Source of the DNA: Desulfacinum sp.
GTDB lineage: Bacteria > Desulfobacterota > Syntrophobacteria > Syntrophobacterales > DSM-9756
Direction: 5' to 3'
NCBI GenBank assembly: GCA_014359885.1
Contig: JACIYN010000059.1
Span: forward strand, 1 to 64,000
Length of the DNA stretch: 64,000 nucleotides
This document shows, piece by piece, positions 56,100 to 64,000 of this stretch. Positions within the stretch are counted from its first letter, which is position 1. Each line of letters opens with the position of its first letter. The position numbers and the translations under genes are program-made. The notes under the pieces were generated by a model. That model saw nothing but the letters and a program-made list of their open reading frames with translations, was not told the DNA's origin and ran no database searches.

Positions 56100-56548
56100 G
56101 GCCCCGTGCCCGCTGGAAGGCGATGCCGACGTCCTCCCGCATCCGCCTTGTCCATCGACCGGCCCACAGCTTGTCCGATTCATCCTTGTCCATCTCCCCT
56201 TGAAAGAGTTTCAGAAAACCAGATGGGACGATTCTTTCTTTTGGTGCGGTCCTGAAGGCCGGGCAGAACGCCCGGTCCATCCGTTCCAGTCATTGGGCAT
56301 CTTCGATTGTGCCCCAAGGGATTCGCCTTATCAACCCCGTCGAAAGACCCGGCAGGGGGAGCCCCGGCCCGTTCCTTGCAAAATACGCGGAAAAGGGCGA
56401 CTCTGGTTAAGTGGGCGGGGGCGGGGAGAAACCCCGCCCCTACCACAAGGTGTCCATCGGTTCCTGCAAGGGCGGACCTTTTGCACGCCCGCCAAGACTT
56501 TTCCCGAACGCACAGGCGGGCCCAAGGCCACAAAAGGAGGAGGGGGAC

Positions 56549-58015
56549 ATGTTGAAGACCATTCGGGCACGGATCCTGGTCATGTCCGCCATCAGTCTGA
56601 TCTTCGTCTGCAGCCTCGGCATCCACTACTGGTGGTGGATGAAGACGGTCCAAGACAAGCTTTTTTTGAGCGAACAGTTCGAGGATCTCTTCAACGACAT
56701 CCTGGAAATCCGCCGCTACGAAAAGAACTTCCTGCTCTACTCCGACGCCAGGAGTCTTCAGGAAAGCCACGACTACCTGCAGCGGGCCGAACAGATCATC
56801 CAGACCCTTCGGCCGGACATCCAGCGGGTCATGGGCGAGGAGGCGCTGAAATCGTTCCTTGCGGAGTTTTCCGCTTACAAGGAACTCATCTACCGCTACA
56901 GCGAAGCCAACTCCACGGTATCCGAAGAAAGCGTCCGGGAAATCCGCAACCACGGCAAGCGGCTGGTGGACTTCACGCGGCATTTGCTGGAAAGGAAGCG
57001 CCAACGGATTCACAAGGCACTCGGCCAGTCCTACCGGTTCCCGGTGGCCATGCTGGCGGTGGTGACCCTGGTTCTCGTGGGGGTCTTTCGCTTCGTCAGC
57101 ACCCATCTTCTGACGCCCCTGGGTATCCTGCGTGAAACCATCTCCCGGGTCGCCCAGGGGGATTTTCGTCCCATCCCCTACGAATGCGACTCGGAGGACG
57201 AGATCTGTCTTCTCATCAAGGCCTTCAACCGAATGTCCGAGGAACTGGAGTCCAACCAAGAAGCCCTGATTCAGTCCCGGAAAATCGCCGCCCTGGGCAC
57301 CTTCACGGCCGGCATCGCCCATGAATTGAACAACCCCCTGAACAACATCTATCTCACGGCCGAGATGCTGCTGGAGGATCACGAGGAATCCCTGGAGCCG
57401 GAAGCCCGGGAGTTGGTGCTCGACATTCTCAACCAGGCCGACCGGGCCGCCGATATCGTCAAGAGCCTTCTCGATTTTTCCCGCAGCGATCGTCCGACCT
57501 TTGAGAAGGTGGACGTGCGCGAAGTCATCCGACAGACCCTGCGGCTGGTGAAGAACCAGCTCCTTTTGACGGGCACCCATCTGGAGGTGGAAACGGAAGA
57601 ACCCATCCCTCCCATCCGCGGCCACCGGCGGAACCTGGAGCAGGTCTTTCTCAACCTCTTCCTCAACGCGATCCAGGCCATGCCCCAGGGCGGCGAGATC
57701 ACGGTGCGACTTTCCTGCGACGGCAAGATGGTGCGCATCGACGTGGCCGACACCGGCATGGGCATCCGCCCGGAGGATCTGGAGCACATCTTCGAGCCCT
57801 TTTACACCACCAAGGGAGTGGGGCGAGGCACGGGGCTGGGCCTTTCGGTATCCTACTCCTTGATTCGAAAGCACGGGGGGCATATAGAGGTGCAGAGCCA
57901 GGTGGGGGCGGGGACGACCTTTTCCGTCTTCCTGCCCGTCCTGGACCCGGAAACCGAAACCAAGGCAGACGACGAGGGATCTCATGGAGAAGCCGTGGCG
58001 CCTGGCCGTCCTTGA
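56549..58015 (+). CDS. Sensor histidine kinase
   Basis: HAMP, H-box FTAGIAHELNNPLNNIYLTAEM, DTGMGI, GRGTGLGLSVSYSLI. Confidence 0.92.
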   Translation: MLKTIRARILVMSAISLIFVCSLGIHYWWWMKTVQDKLFLSEQFEDLFNDILEIRRYEKNFLLYSDARSLQESHDYLQRAEQIIQTLRPDIQRVMGEEALKSFLAEFSAYKELIYRYSEANSTVSEESVREIRNHGKRLVDFTRHLLERKRQRIHKALGQSYRFPVAMLAVVTLVLVGVFRFVSTHLLTPLGILRETISRVAQGDFRPIPYECDSEDEICLLIKAFNRMSEELESNQEALIQSRKIAALGTFTAGIAHELNNPLNNIYLTAEMLLEDHEESLEPEARELVLDILNQADRAADIVKSLLDFSRSDRPTFEKVDVREVIRQTLRLVKNQLLLTGTHLEVETEEPIPPIRGHRRNLEQVFLNLFLNAIQAMPQGGEITVRLSCDGKMVRIDVADTGMGIRPEDLEHIFEPFYTTKGVGRGTGLGLSVSYSLIRKHGGHIEVQSQVGAGTTFSVFLPVLDPETETKADDEGSHGEAVAPGRP

Positions 58016-59360
58016 TGATGAGCCTTTGGTTTGTAAACGGCTCACGCGCGCCCTGACCAAGGACGGCTACGACGTGGAATCCTTCCTTTCGGCCGCCCCG
58101 TTCCTTCAGGCCATGCAGCGGGACCCCTTCCACGTGGTCATCACGGATCTGCGGCTTCCCGACATGAACGGCCTCAGCGTTCTTACGAAGATCAAGGAAC
58201 GATGGGCCGGCACGGAAGTCATCGTCATCACGGGCTACGGCTCCGTGGAAAACGCCGTGACGGCCATGAAGGCCGGCGCCTACCATTACGTGTCCAAACC
58301 CGTGCGACTCGCCGAGATCCGTCACCTGGCCCGAGGCGCCGTGGAAAAGGTGGCCATGCGCCGGGAAAACGAGAGGCTCCGCGAAGCCCTGCGGGGCGGA
58401 GACCCCCTGGGCCGCATCGTGGGAAAAAGCCGAGTCGTGCAGGACGTCTTCGCCCTCATCCGCAAAGTGGCTCCCCTGGATTGCACGGTGCTCATCGAAG
58501 GCCAGAGCGGCACGGGAAAGGAGCTGGTGGCGCGAGCCATCCACGGCTTGAGTCCCCGGGCGCCCCGACCCTTCGTCTCCTTCAACTGCGGCGGATTCAC
58601 GGAAGAACTCATCACCAGCGAGCTGTTCGGTTATGAAAAGGGGGCCTTTACGGGGGCTACGGCCACCAAGGTGGGACTCATGGAATCGGCCGTGGGCGGC
58701 ACCGTCTTCCTGGACGAAATCGGGGAAATGCCCCTGCCCATGCAGGTCAAGCTGCTCCATGTACTCCAGGAAAAACGCATTCTCCGGGTGGGCGGCACCC
58801 GGCCCATCGCCCTGGACATCCGCATCCTCGCCGCCACCAACAAGGACCTGAAGCAGGAGGTCCTGGCCGGGCGTTTCCGGGAAGACCTGTTTTACCGGCT
58901 CAACGTGGTGCGCATCCCGCTGCCCACTCTGGCCGAACGCCGAGACGACATCCCTCTGCTGGTGGCCCATTTCATCGGCAAGTATCGCACCCTCTTCGGC
59001 AAACCCGTGGAAGGCATTCACCCGCAGGCCCTGGAGATCTTGAAAAACCACAACTTCCCGGGAAATGTGCGCGAACTGGAAAACATCATCGAACGGGCCG
59101 TGGCCCTCACCGAAAAGCCCCAGATCGGCGTGGACGATCTGCCGGAGGATCTGCGGCAGCTGGAAGTGGATGCCTATCCGGCGGAAGAACTGCTTCCCCT
59201 GGAAGAGGTGGAAAAACGCCATATCCTGCGGGTGCTGAACAAGACCGGCTACAACAAGAACCTGGCGGCCCAGATCCTGGAGATGCCGCGCACCACCCTG
59301 TGGCGCAAGATGAAGAAATACGGCATCCGCTCCGGCGCCCCTTCCGGCCCGTCCAACTAG
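57984..59360 (+). CDS. Sigma54-dependent response regulator (NtrC family)
   Basis: [26 protein letters not shown]-terminal Fis-type HTH ([25 protein letters not shown]). Confidence 0.95.
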   Translation: MEKPWRLAVLDDEPLVCKRLTRALTKDGYDVESFLSAAPFLQAMQRDPFHVVITDLRLPDMNGLSVLTKIKERWAGTEVIVITGYGSVENAVTAMKAGAYHYVSKPVRLAEIRHLARGAVEKVAMRRENERLREALRGGDPLGRIVGKSRVVQDVFALIRKVAPLDCTVLIEGQSGTGKELVARAIHGLSPRAPRPFVSFNCGGFTEELITSELFGYEKGAFTGATATKVGLMESAVGGTVFLDEIGEMPLPMQVKLLHVLQEKRILRVGGTRPIALDIRILAATNKDLKQEVLAGRFREDLFYRLNVVRIPLPTLAERRDDIPLLVAHFIGKYRTLFGKPVEGIHPQALEILKNHNFPGNVRELENIIERAVALTEKPQIGVDDLPEDLRQLEVDAYPAEELLPLEEVEKRHILRVLNKTGYNKNLAAQILEMPRTTLWRKMKKYGIRSGAPSGPSN

Positions 59361-59370
59361 CCGCCATCCA

Positions 59371-59424
59371 TTCCATTTTGAAACATCCCGCCGCCGCCAT
59401 CCGCCCTTTCTTTTCAATCTGAAA
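59371..59424. promoter_or_regulatory. Two 13-bp dyads, TTCCAtttTGAAA and TTTCAatcTGAAA (candidate activator sites)
   Basis: 59371-59383 and 59412-59424; centres 41 bp apart. Confidence 0.5.
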
Positions 59425-59428
59425 CACC

Positions 59429-59458
59429 CCAGGCCCCTCCTGGGGGCCTTTCCTTTCC
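59429..59458 (+). terminator. Intrinsic terminator after the NtrC-type regulator
   Basis: AGGCCCC-TCCT-GGGGGCCT-TTCCTTTCC. Confidence 0.6.
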
Positions 59459-59499
59459 TCCATCCCAACTATCCCTTTAGACCCGGCATGTTACAGATT

Positions 59500-59514
59500 G
59501 GGCACCCTTCTTGC
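59500..59514 (+). promoter_or_regulatory. Sigma54 -24/-12 promoter candidate
   Basis: GGGCAC-CCTTC-TTGC: one mismatch to TGGCAC-N5-TTGC; 25 bp upstream of the UspA ATG. Confidence 0.65.
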
Positions 59515-59538
59515 CTCAGCCGCTGGTGGGAGACGGCG

Positions 59539-59982
59539 ATGGAGAAGATCCTGGTTACGGTCACCAAGGGAAGCACGGAGGAACTGGGGGCGTTGGCCCG
59601 GGGCATCTCCCTGGCGCGGCGCATCGGCGGACGCCTCTATGTGCTCGGCCTCAAGCGGCCTGGAATACCGGGAAGCGAAGCTCCTGCTTGTCTGGTGCCG
59701 GCGGCGGACGAGGTGGCCGAGCGGATGCAGATGCTGATCGAGGGGGCCCGGGCGGACGGCGTTTTCGTGGACACGTACGTGGCGGAGGGCTGCGATGAGG
59801 AGCGGATTCTGGAGTTTTGCCGGGAACACCGGGTGACGCTGTGGGTCGTGGGAGTCCCCGGAAGGCACCGGCGGGAGCACCAACAGGCGGTCATGCGGGT
59901 CCACAAGATCCGGCATCGGTTGGGATGCCCGGTGGAGATGGTGTACCCGAAGAAGGAAATCGGACAACCGGAAGAGGACTGA
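59539..59982 (+). CDS. Universal stress protein-like
   Basis: KILVTVTKGSTEELGALARGISLARRIGGRLYVLGL; alternating alpha/beta Usp-like. Confidence 0.75.
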   Translation: MEKILVTVTKGSTEELGALARGISLARRIGGRLYVLGLKRPGIPGSEAPACLVPAADEVAERMQMLIEGARADGVFVDTYVAEGCDEERILEFCREHRVTLWVVGVPGRHRREHQQAVMRVHKIRHRLGCPVEMVYPKKEIGQPEED

Positions 59983-59986
59983 AGCG

Positions 59987-60931
59987 ATGCATCTACCCCT
60001 TCATCTCTATCTACCCATTGCGGGAAACAGCGTGAACATGTTTCTCATCCTGGGCCTGGGAGGCTTTGTGGGACTGCTGTCGGGGATTTTCGGTGTGGGC
60101 GGCGGCTTTCTCATGACGCCTCTTCTCATCATGATCGGGATCCCACCCACGGTGGCGGCGGCTTCCGACTCCAACCAGATCGTGGGGGCTTCCACGTCGG
60201 GGACCATCGCCCACTTCCGCATGGGCAACGTGGACTTCAAGATGGGACTGCTGTTGCTCCTGGGAGGTGTGACCGGCGGCACGGTGGGGGTGCAGATCAT
60301 CAAGATCCTGCGGCACCTGGGCAATGCGGACTTCCTGATCAGCGTCACCTATGTGCTCATGCTGGGGATCATCGGTTCCTACATGTTCCAGGAAAGCTAC
60401 CGATCCCTTCGGAGCAGCCGCGCGCCCCAGGCGGCTCCGGCTCCGGCCAACCCCGCCCGCCCTTCGGCCTATGCCCGGTTGGTGGCGTCCCTTCCCTTTC
60501 AGACGGAATTCCCTCGCTCGGGCGTCCGGATGTCGCTCCTCATGCCCCTGCTGCTGGGCATTCTGGTGGGCATCCTGGCGGCGATCATGGGGGTCGGAGG
60601 CGGCTTCATCATGGTGCCCGTCATGGTCTATTTGCTTCGCATGCCCATGCACGTGGTGGTGGGAACGAGTCTTTTTCAGATTCTTTTCACCTGCATCGAT
60701 GTGACCATCATGCAATCCTACACCAACCACACCGTCGATTTCGTGCTGGCCTTCCTGCTCCTTCTGGGGTCCACCGTGGGGGCCCAGGTGGGCGCCCGGA
60801 TCAGCAAGCGTCTCAAGGGCGATCAGCTGAAGATCATCCTGGCCGTCTTGGTGCTGGCGGTCATGGTCAAGATGTTGCTCGGGCTGTTGCTCACCCCCGA
60901 TGTCCTTGTGGCGGAAGCAGGAGGACACTGA
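59987..60931 (+). CDS. TSUP (TauE/SafE) family permease
   Basis: LGGFVGLLSGIFGVGGGFLMTPLLIMIGIPPTVAAASDSNQIV; second half ILAAIMGVGGGFIMVPVMVYLL. Confidence 0.92.
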   Translation: MHLPLHLYLPIAGNSVNMFLILGLGGFVGLLSGIFGVGGGFLMTPLLIMIGIPPTVAAASDSNQIVGASTSGTIAHFRMGNVDFKMGLLLLLGGVTGGTVGVQIIKILRHLGNADFLISVTYVLMLGIIGSYMFQESYRSLRSSRAPQAAPAPANPARPSAYARLVASLPFQTEFPRSGVRMSLLMPLLLGILVGILAAIMGVGGGFIMVPVMVYLLRMPMHVVVGTSLFQILFTCIDVTIMQSYTNHTVDFVLAFLLLLGSTVGAQVGARISKRLKGDQLKIILAVLVLAVMVKMLLGLLLTPDVLVAEAGGH

Positions 60932-61716
60932 TGCGGCGCACTCGGATGATCTTCTGGAGCATGGCGGTTATGGGATGTCTGATCCTGATGGGAACCTCCT
61001 TCGCGCGGGCGATGGACGTCACCGTCCGGCCTCAGGCCTTTGAGATCGGAACCTTCTACAACGGCACCACTTTGAATGTGGAAGGAAGGGTGGGGGCCGA
61101 TCAGGACGTGGTGGTGCGTTTCGTGGGCGTCCCCGCCGATCTTCATCTCAAGAAGAAGGGGAAGGTTTTGGGGTGCCTATGGATGAACCGGGGTTCCGTG
61201 GATTTTCAAGGGGTTCCCAACGTCTTGGTGGTCTGTCTGCCCAAACCCTGGGAAGCCTTGGGGCAGGCGGATTCCGGGGATGCGGAAAGCATCTGGCACC
61301 TGGGCCTGGAGGGTCTGGAATCCCGTGTGACCCTGGCGCCCCAAGGCGAGGACAAACATCTTCTTTTCCGTGAACTCCTCAAGCTAAAAAGAAAACAGAG
61401 GCTTTACCAGGAGGAGGTGGGATCGATCCATTACGGCTCGGAAGACCAAGGGCAGCGCACTTTTCAGGTCTCCTTGAAAATCCCGGCCCGCCTGACCGAA
61501 GGCGATTACCACCTGGAAGTCTACGCCGTCTCGAACGGTCGAGTGGCGGAATCGGCATCCGTGCCCATCCGGGCGCGTCTTGTGGGAGCCCCCGCCTTCA
61601 TCAAGAAGATGGCCTTTGAACACGCCCTTTGGCACGGCATGCTGGCCACCCTGGTGGCCATCTTCGGCGGGCTCCTCATGGGTTTTCTCTTCGGCGCCGG
61701 CAAGGGAGCCCACTGA
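60931..61716 (+). CDS. TIGR02186-like exported/membrane-anchored protein
   Basis: DVTVRPQAFEIGTFYNGTTLNVEGRV; C-terminal TM; overlaps the TauE stop codon. Confidence 0.75.
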   Translation: MRRTRMIFWSMAVMGCLILMGTSFARAMDVTVRPQAFEIGTFYNGTTLNVEGRVGADQDVVVRFVGVPADLHLKKKGKVLGCLWMNRGSVDFQGVPNVLVVCLPKPWEALGQADSGDAESIWHLGLEGLESRVTLAPQGEDKHLLFRELLKLKRKQRLYQEEVGSIHYGSEDQGQRTFQVSLKIPARLTEGDYHLEVYAVSNGRVAESASVPIRARLVGAPAFIKKMAFEHALWHGMLATLVAIFGGLLMGFLFGAGKGAH

Positions 61717-61729
61717 AAGGAAGGGGTTC

Positions 61730-64000
61730 ATGAAAACTTTAGGGGCCAGGATTCGAGAACTCTTCACCCGGTGGAGACGGCGGGAGCCCCCGCTCCCGTT
61801 TCCGGTGCTCCTGGAGCGCTTCCGCTCCATCCTGGCCCGAAACAACGAGATCCTGGAACTCATGGCCGAGATGGGCGACAAGCTGAGCGGTGACTACGTC
61901 TTCGACAGCCAGTATATCCGCTCCTCGTGCCGGAAGCTGATCGACCTGGCCCACCACCTGGTCCACGACCTGAACGTGCTGGGCAACCGGAAATATATGG
62001 ACCTCTACGCCGCCCTGGAGCGCATCCAGTGGCGTCTGGACGGGATCCTGGCCGGCCGGCCGGCCCTGGAAGACGTTCCCTACACGCTCTTTTACGAGGA
62101 CTGCAACCGGGACTGGGCCGAGGAGGTGGGCGGAAAGAACGCCAACCTGGGGGAAGTGCGCAACGTGTTGGAACTGACCACGCCGGAAGGCTTTGCCATC
62201 TCCACCCGGGTTTACCATGAATTCATGGCCGCCGCCGGGCTGACCGCCGAGACGGTCTCCCGGCGACTGGAGGAGGCCGGGCCGAGCGACCCTCAGGCCT
62301 TGGAACGGGCCCTTCGGGATATGCAAGAACAGATTCTGGCGGCGCCGGTCCCCGACGGGACGGCCCGGGAGATCCAACACCGCATCGAGACCCTGGCCCG
62401 CCGTCTGGGCCGGGAGCATCTCTTTTTCGCGGTGCGCAGCAGCGCCCCCGGGGAGGACACGGAGCACAGCTTTGCGGGCCTGCACCGGTCTTTTCTCAAT
62501 GTGCCGGAAACGGAGGTGCTGCAGGCCTATCGGCAGGTGGTGGCGGGGATTTTTTCCGTGGAGGCCTGGAAATACCGGGCAGACAAAGGGTTCTGGGAGC
62601 ACGAAACGGCCATGGCCGTGGGCTGCCAGCTCATGGTGGACGCCGTGGTGAGCGGGGTTCTCTACACCGTGGATCCGGTGGAGCCCCAATCGGAAACCCT
62701 CACCGTGGCGGCCACCTGGGGACTCGGCCCCCCCGTGGTGGAAGGGAGCCGGAAGGTGGACCGTTTCCGCATCAGCCGGGATCCTCCCCACGCCCTTCTG
62801 GAAATGCACGTGGTGCGAAAGGATGTGGCCTTGGCCCCCAATCCGGAAGGAGGTACCCGGTGGGCGGAGGTTCCCGAGCCGGACCAGTCCAGGGCTTGCC
62901 TCAACTCGTCTCAGCTCAGCCTGCTGGCCGCCACGGGACTGCTCCTGGAACGGTATTTCAAGAGGCCCCAGGACGTGGAGTGGGCCTTCGACACGTCCGG
63001 CCGGCTCGTCATCCTGCAGAGCCGCCCTTTGAGGGTCAAGCCCGCTGCGGACGCGGACACCTGCCGCATCGCCGACATCACCGCCAGCGCCCCGGTCCTG
63101 TGGTCCGGACGCGGTGACGTGGTCCAGCGGGGCATCGCGGTGGGACAAGTGTTCGTGGTGGAAAGCGACGAGGACCTCCAACGGGTTCCCCCGGGGGTCA
63201 TCCTGGTGGCCCGGGAAAGCTCTCCCAGGCTGGCCCGGGTCATTCGGCATGTGCGGGGAATCATCACCGACGTGGGATCCCCCATGGGCCACATGGCCAC
63301 CGTGGCCCGGGAATTCCGGGTACCCACCGTGGTCAACACGGAAACGGCCACGCGCCTTCTCCGCACCGGCGATGAAGTCACCCTGGACGCCACCGAAAAC
63401 GTCCTCTACCGCGGCCGCATCAACGAGCTATGCTACTATGAATTGACCCAGGAAGAGGTTTTCGAGGATTCTTATGAATACCGACTCCTCAGGCGCCTGC
63501 TCCGCCACGTCACCCCCCTCAACCTGGTGGACCCCAAGGGGGCGGATTTCAACCCCGCGGGGTGCCGCACCCTGCACGACATCACCCGGTTTGTCCACGA
63601 AAAGGCCGTGGCCGAACTGGCGGCCCTCAACATGGCCGGACCGCATCTGGCGGGCACGCGGCCCAGGCTGCTCAAGGCCCCCGTGCCCTTGGACCTGCGG
63701 GTCATCGATGCGGACGGCGGCACGCGCGCCGATTCGGACGCCCGCACCCTCCAGCCCGAGGACATTGTCTCCATACCCATGCAGGCCTTCCTTTCCGGCA
63801 TGGTGGAATCCGACCTGTGGGAAAGGACTCCGGTGGGCATGGACTTCAGCAGCTTCATGTCCAGCATGAGCCGAACCTTCGACGCCCACCGGGCGTCCCT
63901 GGAAGAGGTGGGACTCAACCTGGCGGTGCTGTCGGCCAATTACATGAACATCAGCCTTCGGATCGGCTACCATTTCAACATCATCGATTCTTACCTGAGC
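61730..64000 (+). CDS. PEP/pyruvate-binding (PpsA-like) protein, truncated by window end
   Basis: Open frame from ATG 61730 to the window end: VGGKNANLGEV, SSAPGEDTEHSFAGLHRSFLNV, swivelling domain IITDVGSPMGHMATVAREFRVPTVVN. Confidence 0.85.
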   Translation, partial: MKTLGARIRELFTRWRRREPPLPFPVLLERFRSILARNNEILELMAEMGDKLSGDYVFDSQYIRSSCRKLIDLAHHLVHDLNVLGNRKYMDLYAALERIQWRLDGILAGRPALEDVPYTLFYEDCNRDWAEEVGGKNANLGEVRNVLELTTPEGFAISTRVYHEFMAAAGLTAETVSRRLEEAGPSDPQALERALRDMQEQILAAPVPDGTAREIQHRIETLARRLGREHLFFAVRSSAPGEDTEHSFAGLHRSFLNVPETEVLQAYRQVVAGIFSVEAWKYRADKGFWEHETAMAVGCQLMVDAVVSGVLYTVDPVEPQSETLTVAATWGLGPPVVEGSRKVDRFRISRDPPHALLEMHVVRKDVALAPNPEGGTRWAEVPEPDQSRACLNSSQLSLLAATGLLLERYFKRPQDVEWAFDTSGRLVILQSRPLRVKPAADADTCRIADITASAPVLWSGRGDVVQRGIAVGQVFVVESDEDLQRVPPGVILVARESSPRLARVIRHVRGIITDVGSPMGHMATVAREFRVPTVVNTETATRLLRTGDEVTLDATENVLYRGRINELCYYELTQEEVFEDSYEYRLLRRLLRHVTPLNLVDPKGADFNPAGCRTLHDITRFVHEKAVAELAALNMAGPHLAGTRPRLLKAPVPLDLRVIDADGGTRADSDARTLQPEDIVSIPMQAFLSGMVESDLWERTPVGMDFSSFMSSMSRTFDAHRASLEEVGLNLAVLSANYMNISLRIGYHFNIIDSYLS

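Noticed and set aside
56293-56312. TGGGCATCTTCGATTGTG upstream of the histidine kinase as a sigma54 promoter
   Set aside because: Spacing off by one and -12 is TTGT; about 240 bp from the gene.
1-64000. tRNA/rRNA genes and CRISPR arrays
   Set aside because: No convincing tRNA, rRNA or repeat-spacer array recognised by eye; a tRNAscan/CRISPR search should confirm.

Overview
The window is a GC-rich bacterial chromosome segment. Tetraheme cytochrome c3, a DVU0772-like protein, an orphan HdrC-like Fe-S protein and TIGR02186/TauE suggest a sulfate-reducing or syntrophic Desulfobacterota; that taxonomy is inference. Positions 1-4.4 kb are a decaying accessory island: the 5' tip of an IS1634-like transposase, an hsdR remnant, a rhuM/Fic gene split by one in-frame stop, two hsdS 5' fragments flanking an intact class II-like Fic gene, and a HepT-like ORF. 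Next come an MFS gene, an iadA-dppDFABC-like peptide operon, Uma2, and a lower-GC-looking TudS-like plus amino-acid ABC cassette. The following stretch holds an ArsA-like ATPase, a SUKH-like/DUF1269 fusion and a CheR plus two hybrid histidine kinases. The rest is mostly housekeeping (nth, mutT-like, uvrB, PfkB kinase, DEAD and Ski2-like helicases, OFA antiporter, pseudo-receiver/Ser-Thr kinase). At the right edge is a histidine kinase/NtrC-type regulator followed by a sigma54-like promoter and a UspA-TauE-TIGR02186-PEP/pyruvate-binding operon that runs off the window. The strongest candidates for undescribed biology are (1) that signalling/transport operon, with a -24/-12 element and two upstream 13-bp dyads, and (2) a perfect -24/-12 element at 27644-27659 followed within about 90 bp by a strong intrinsic terminator, which predicts a ~75-nt sigma54-dependent sRNA or attenuated leader with an anti-SD-like UCCUCC between two hairpins. 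Several families of dispersed palindromic or tandem intergenic repeats are also present. All calls come from reading the sequence and supplied translations; no searches were run.
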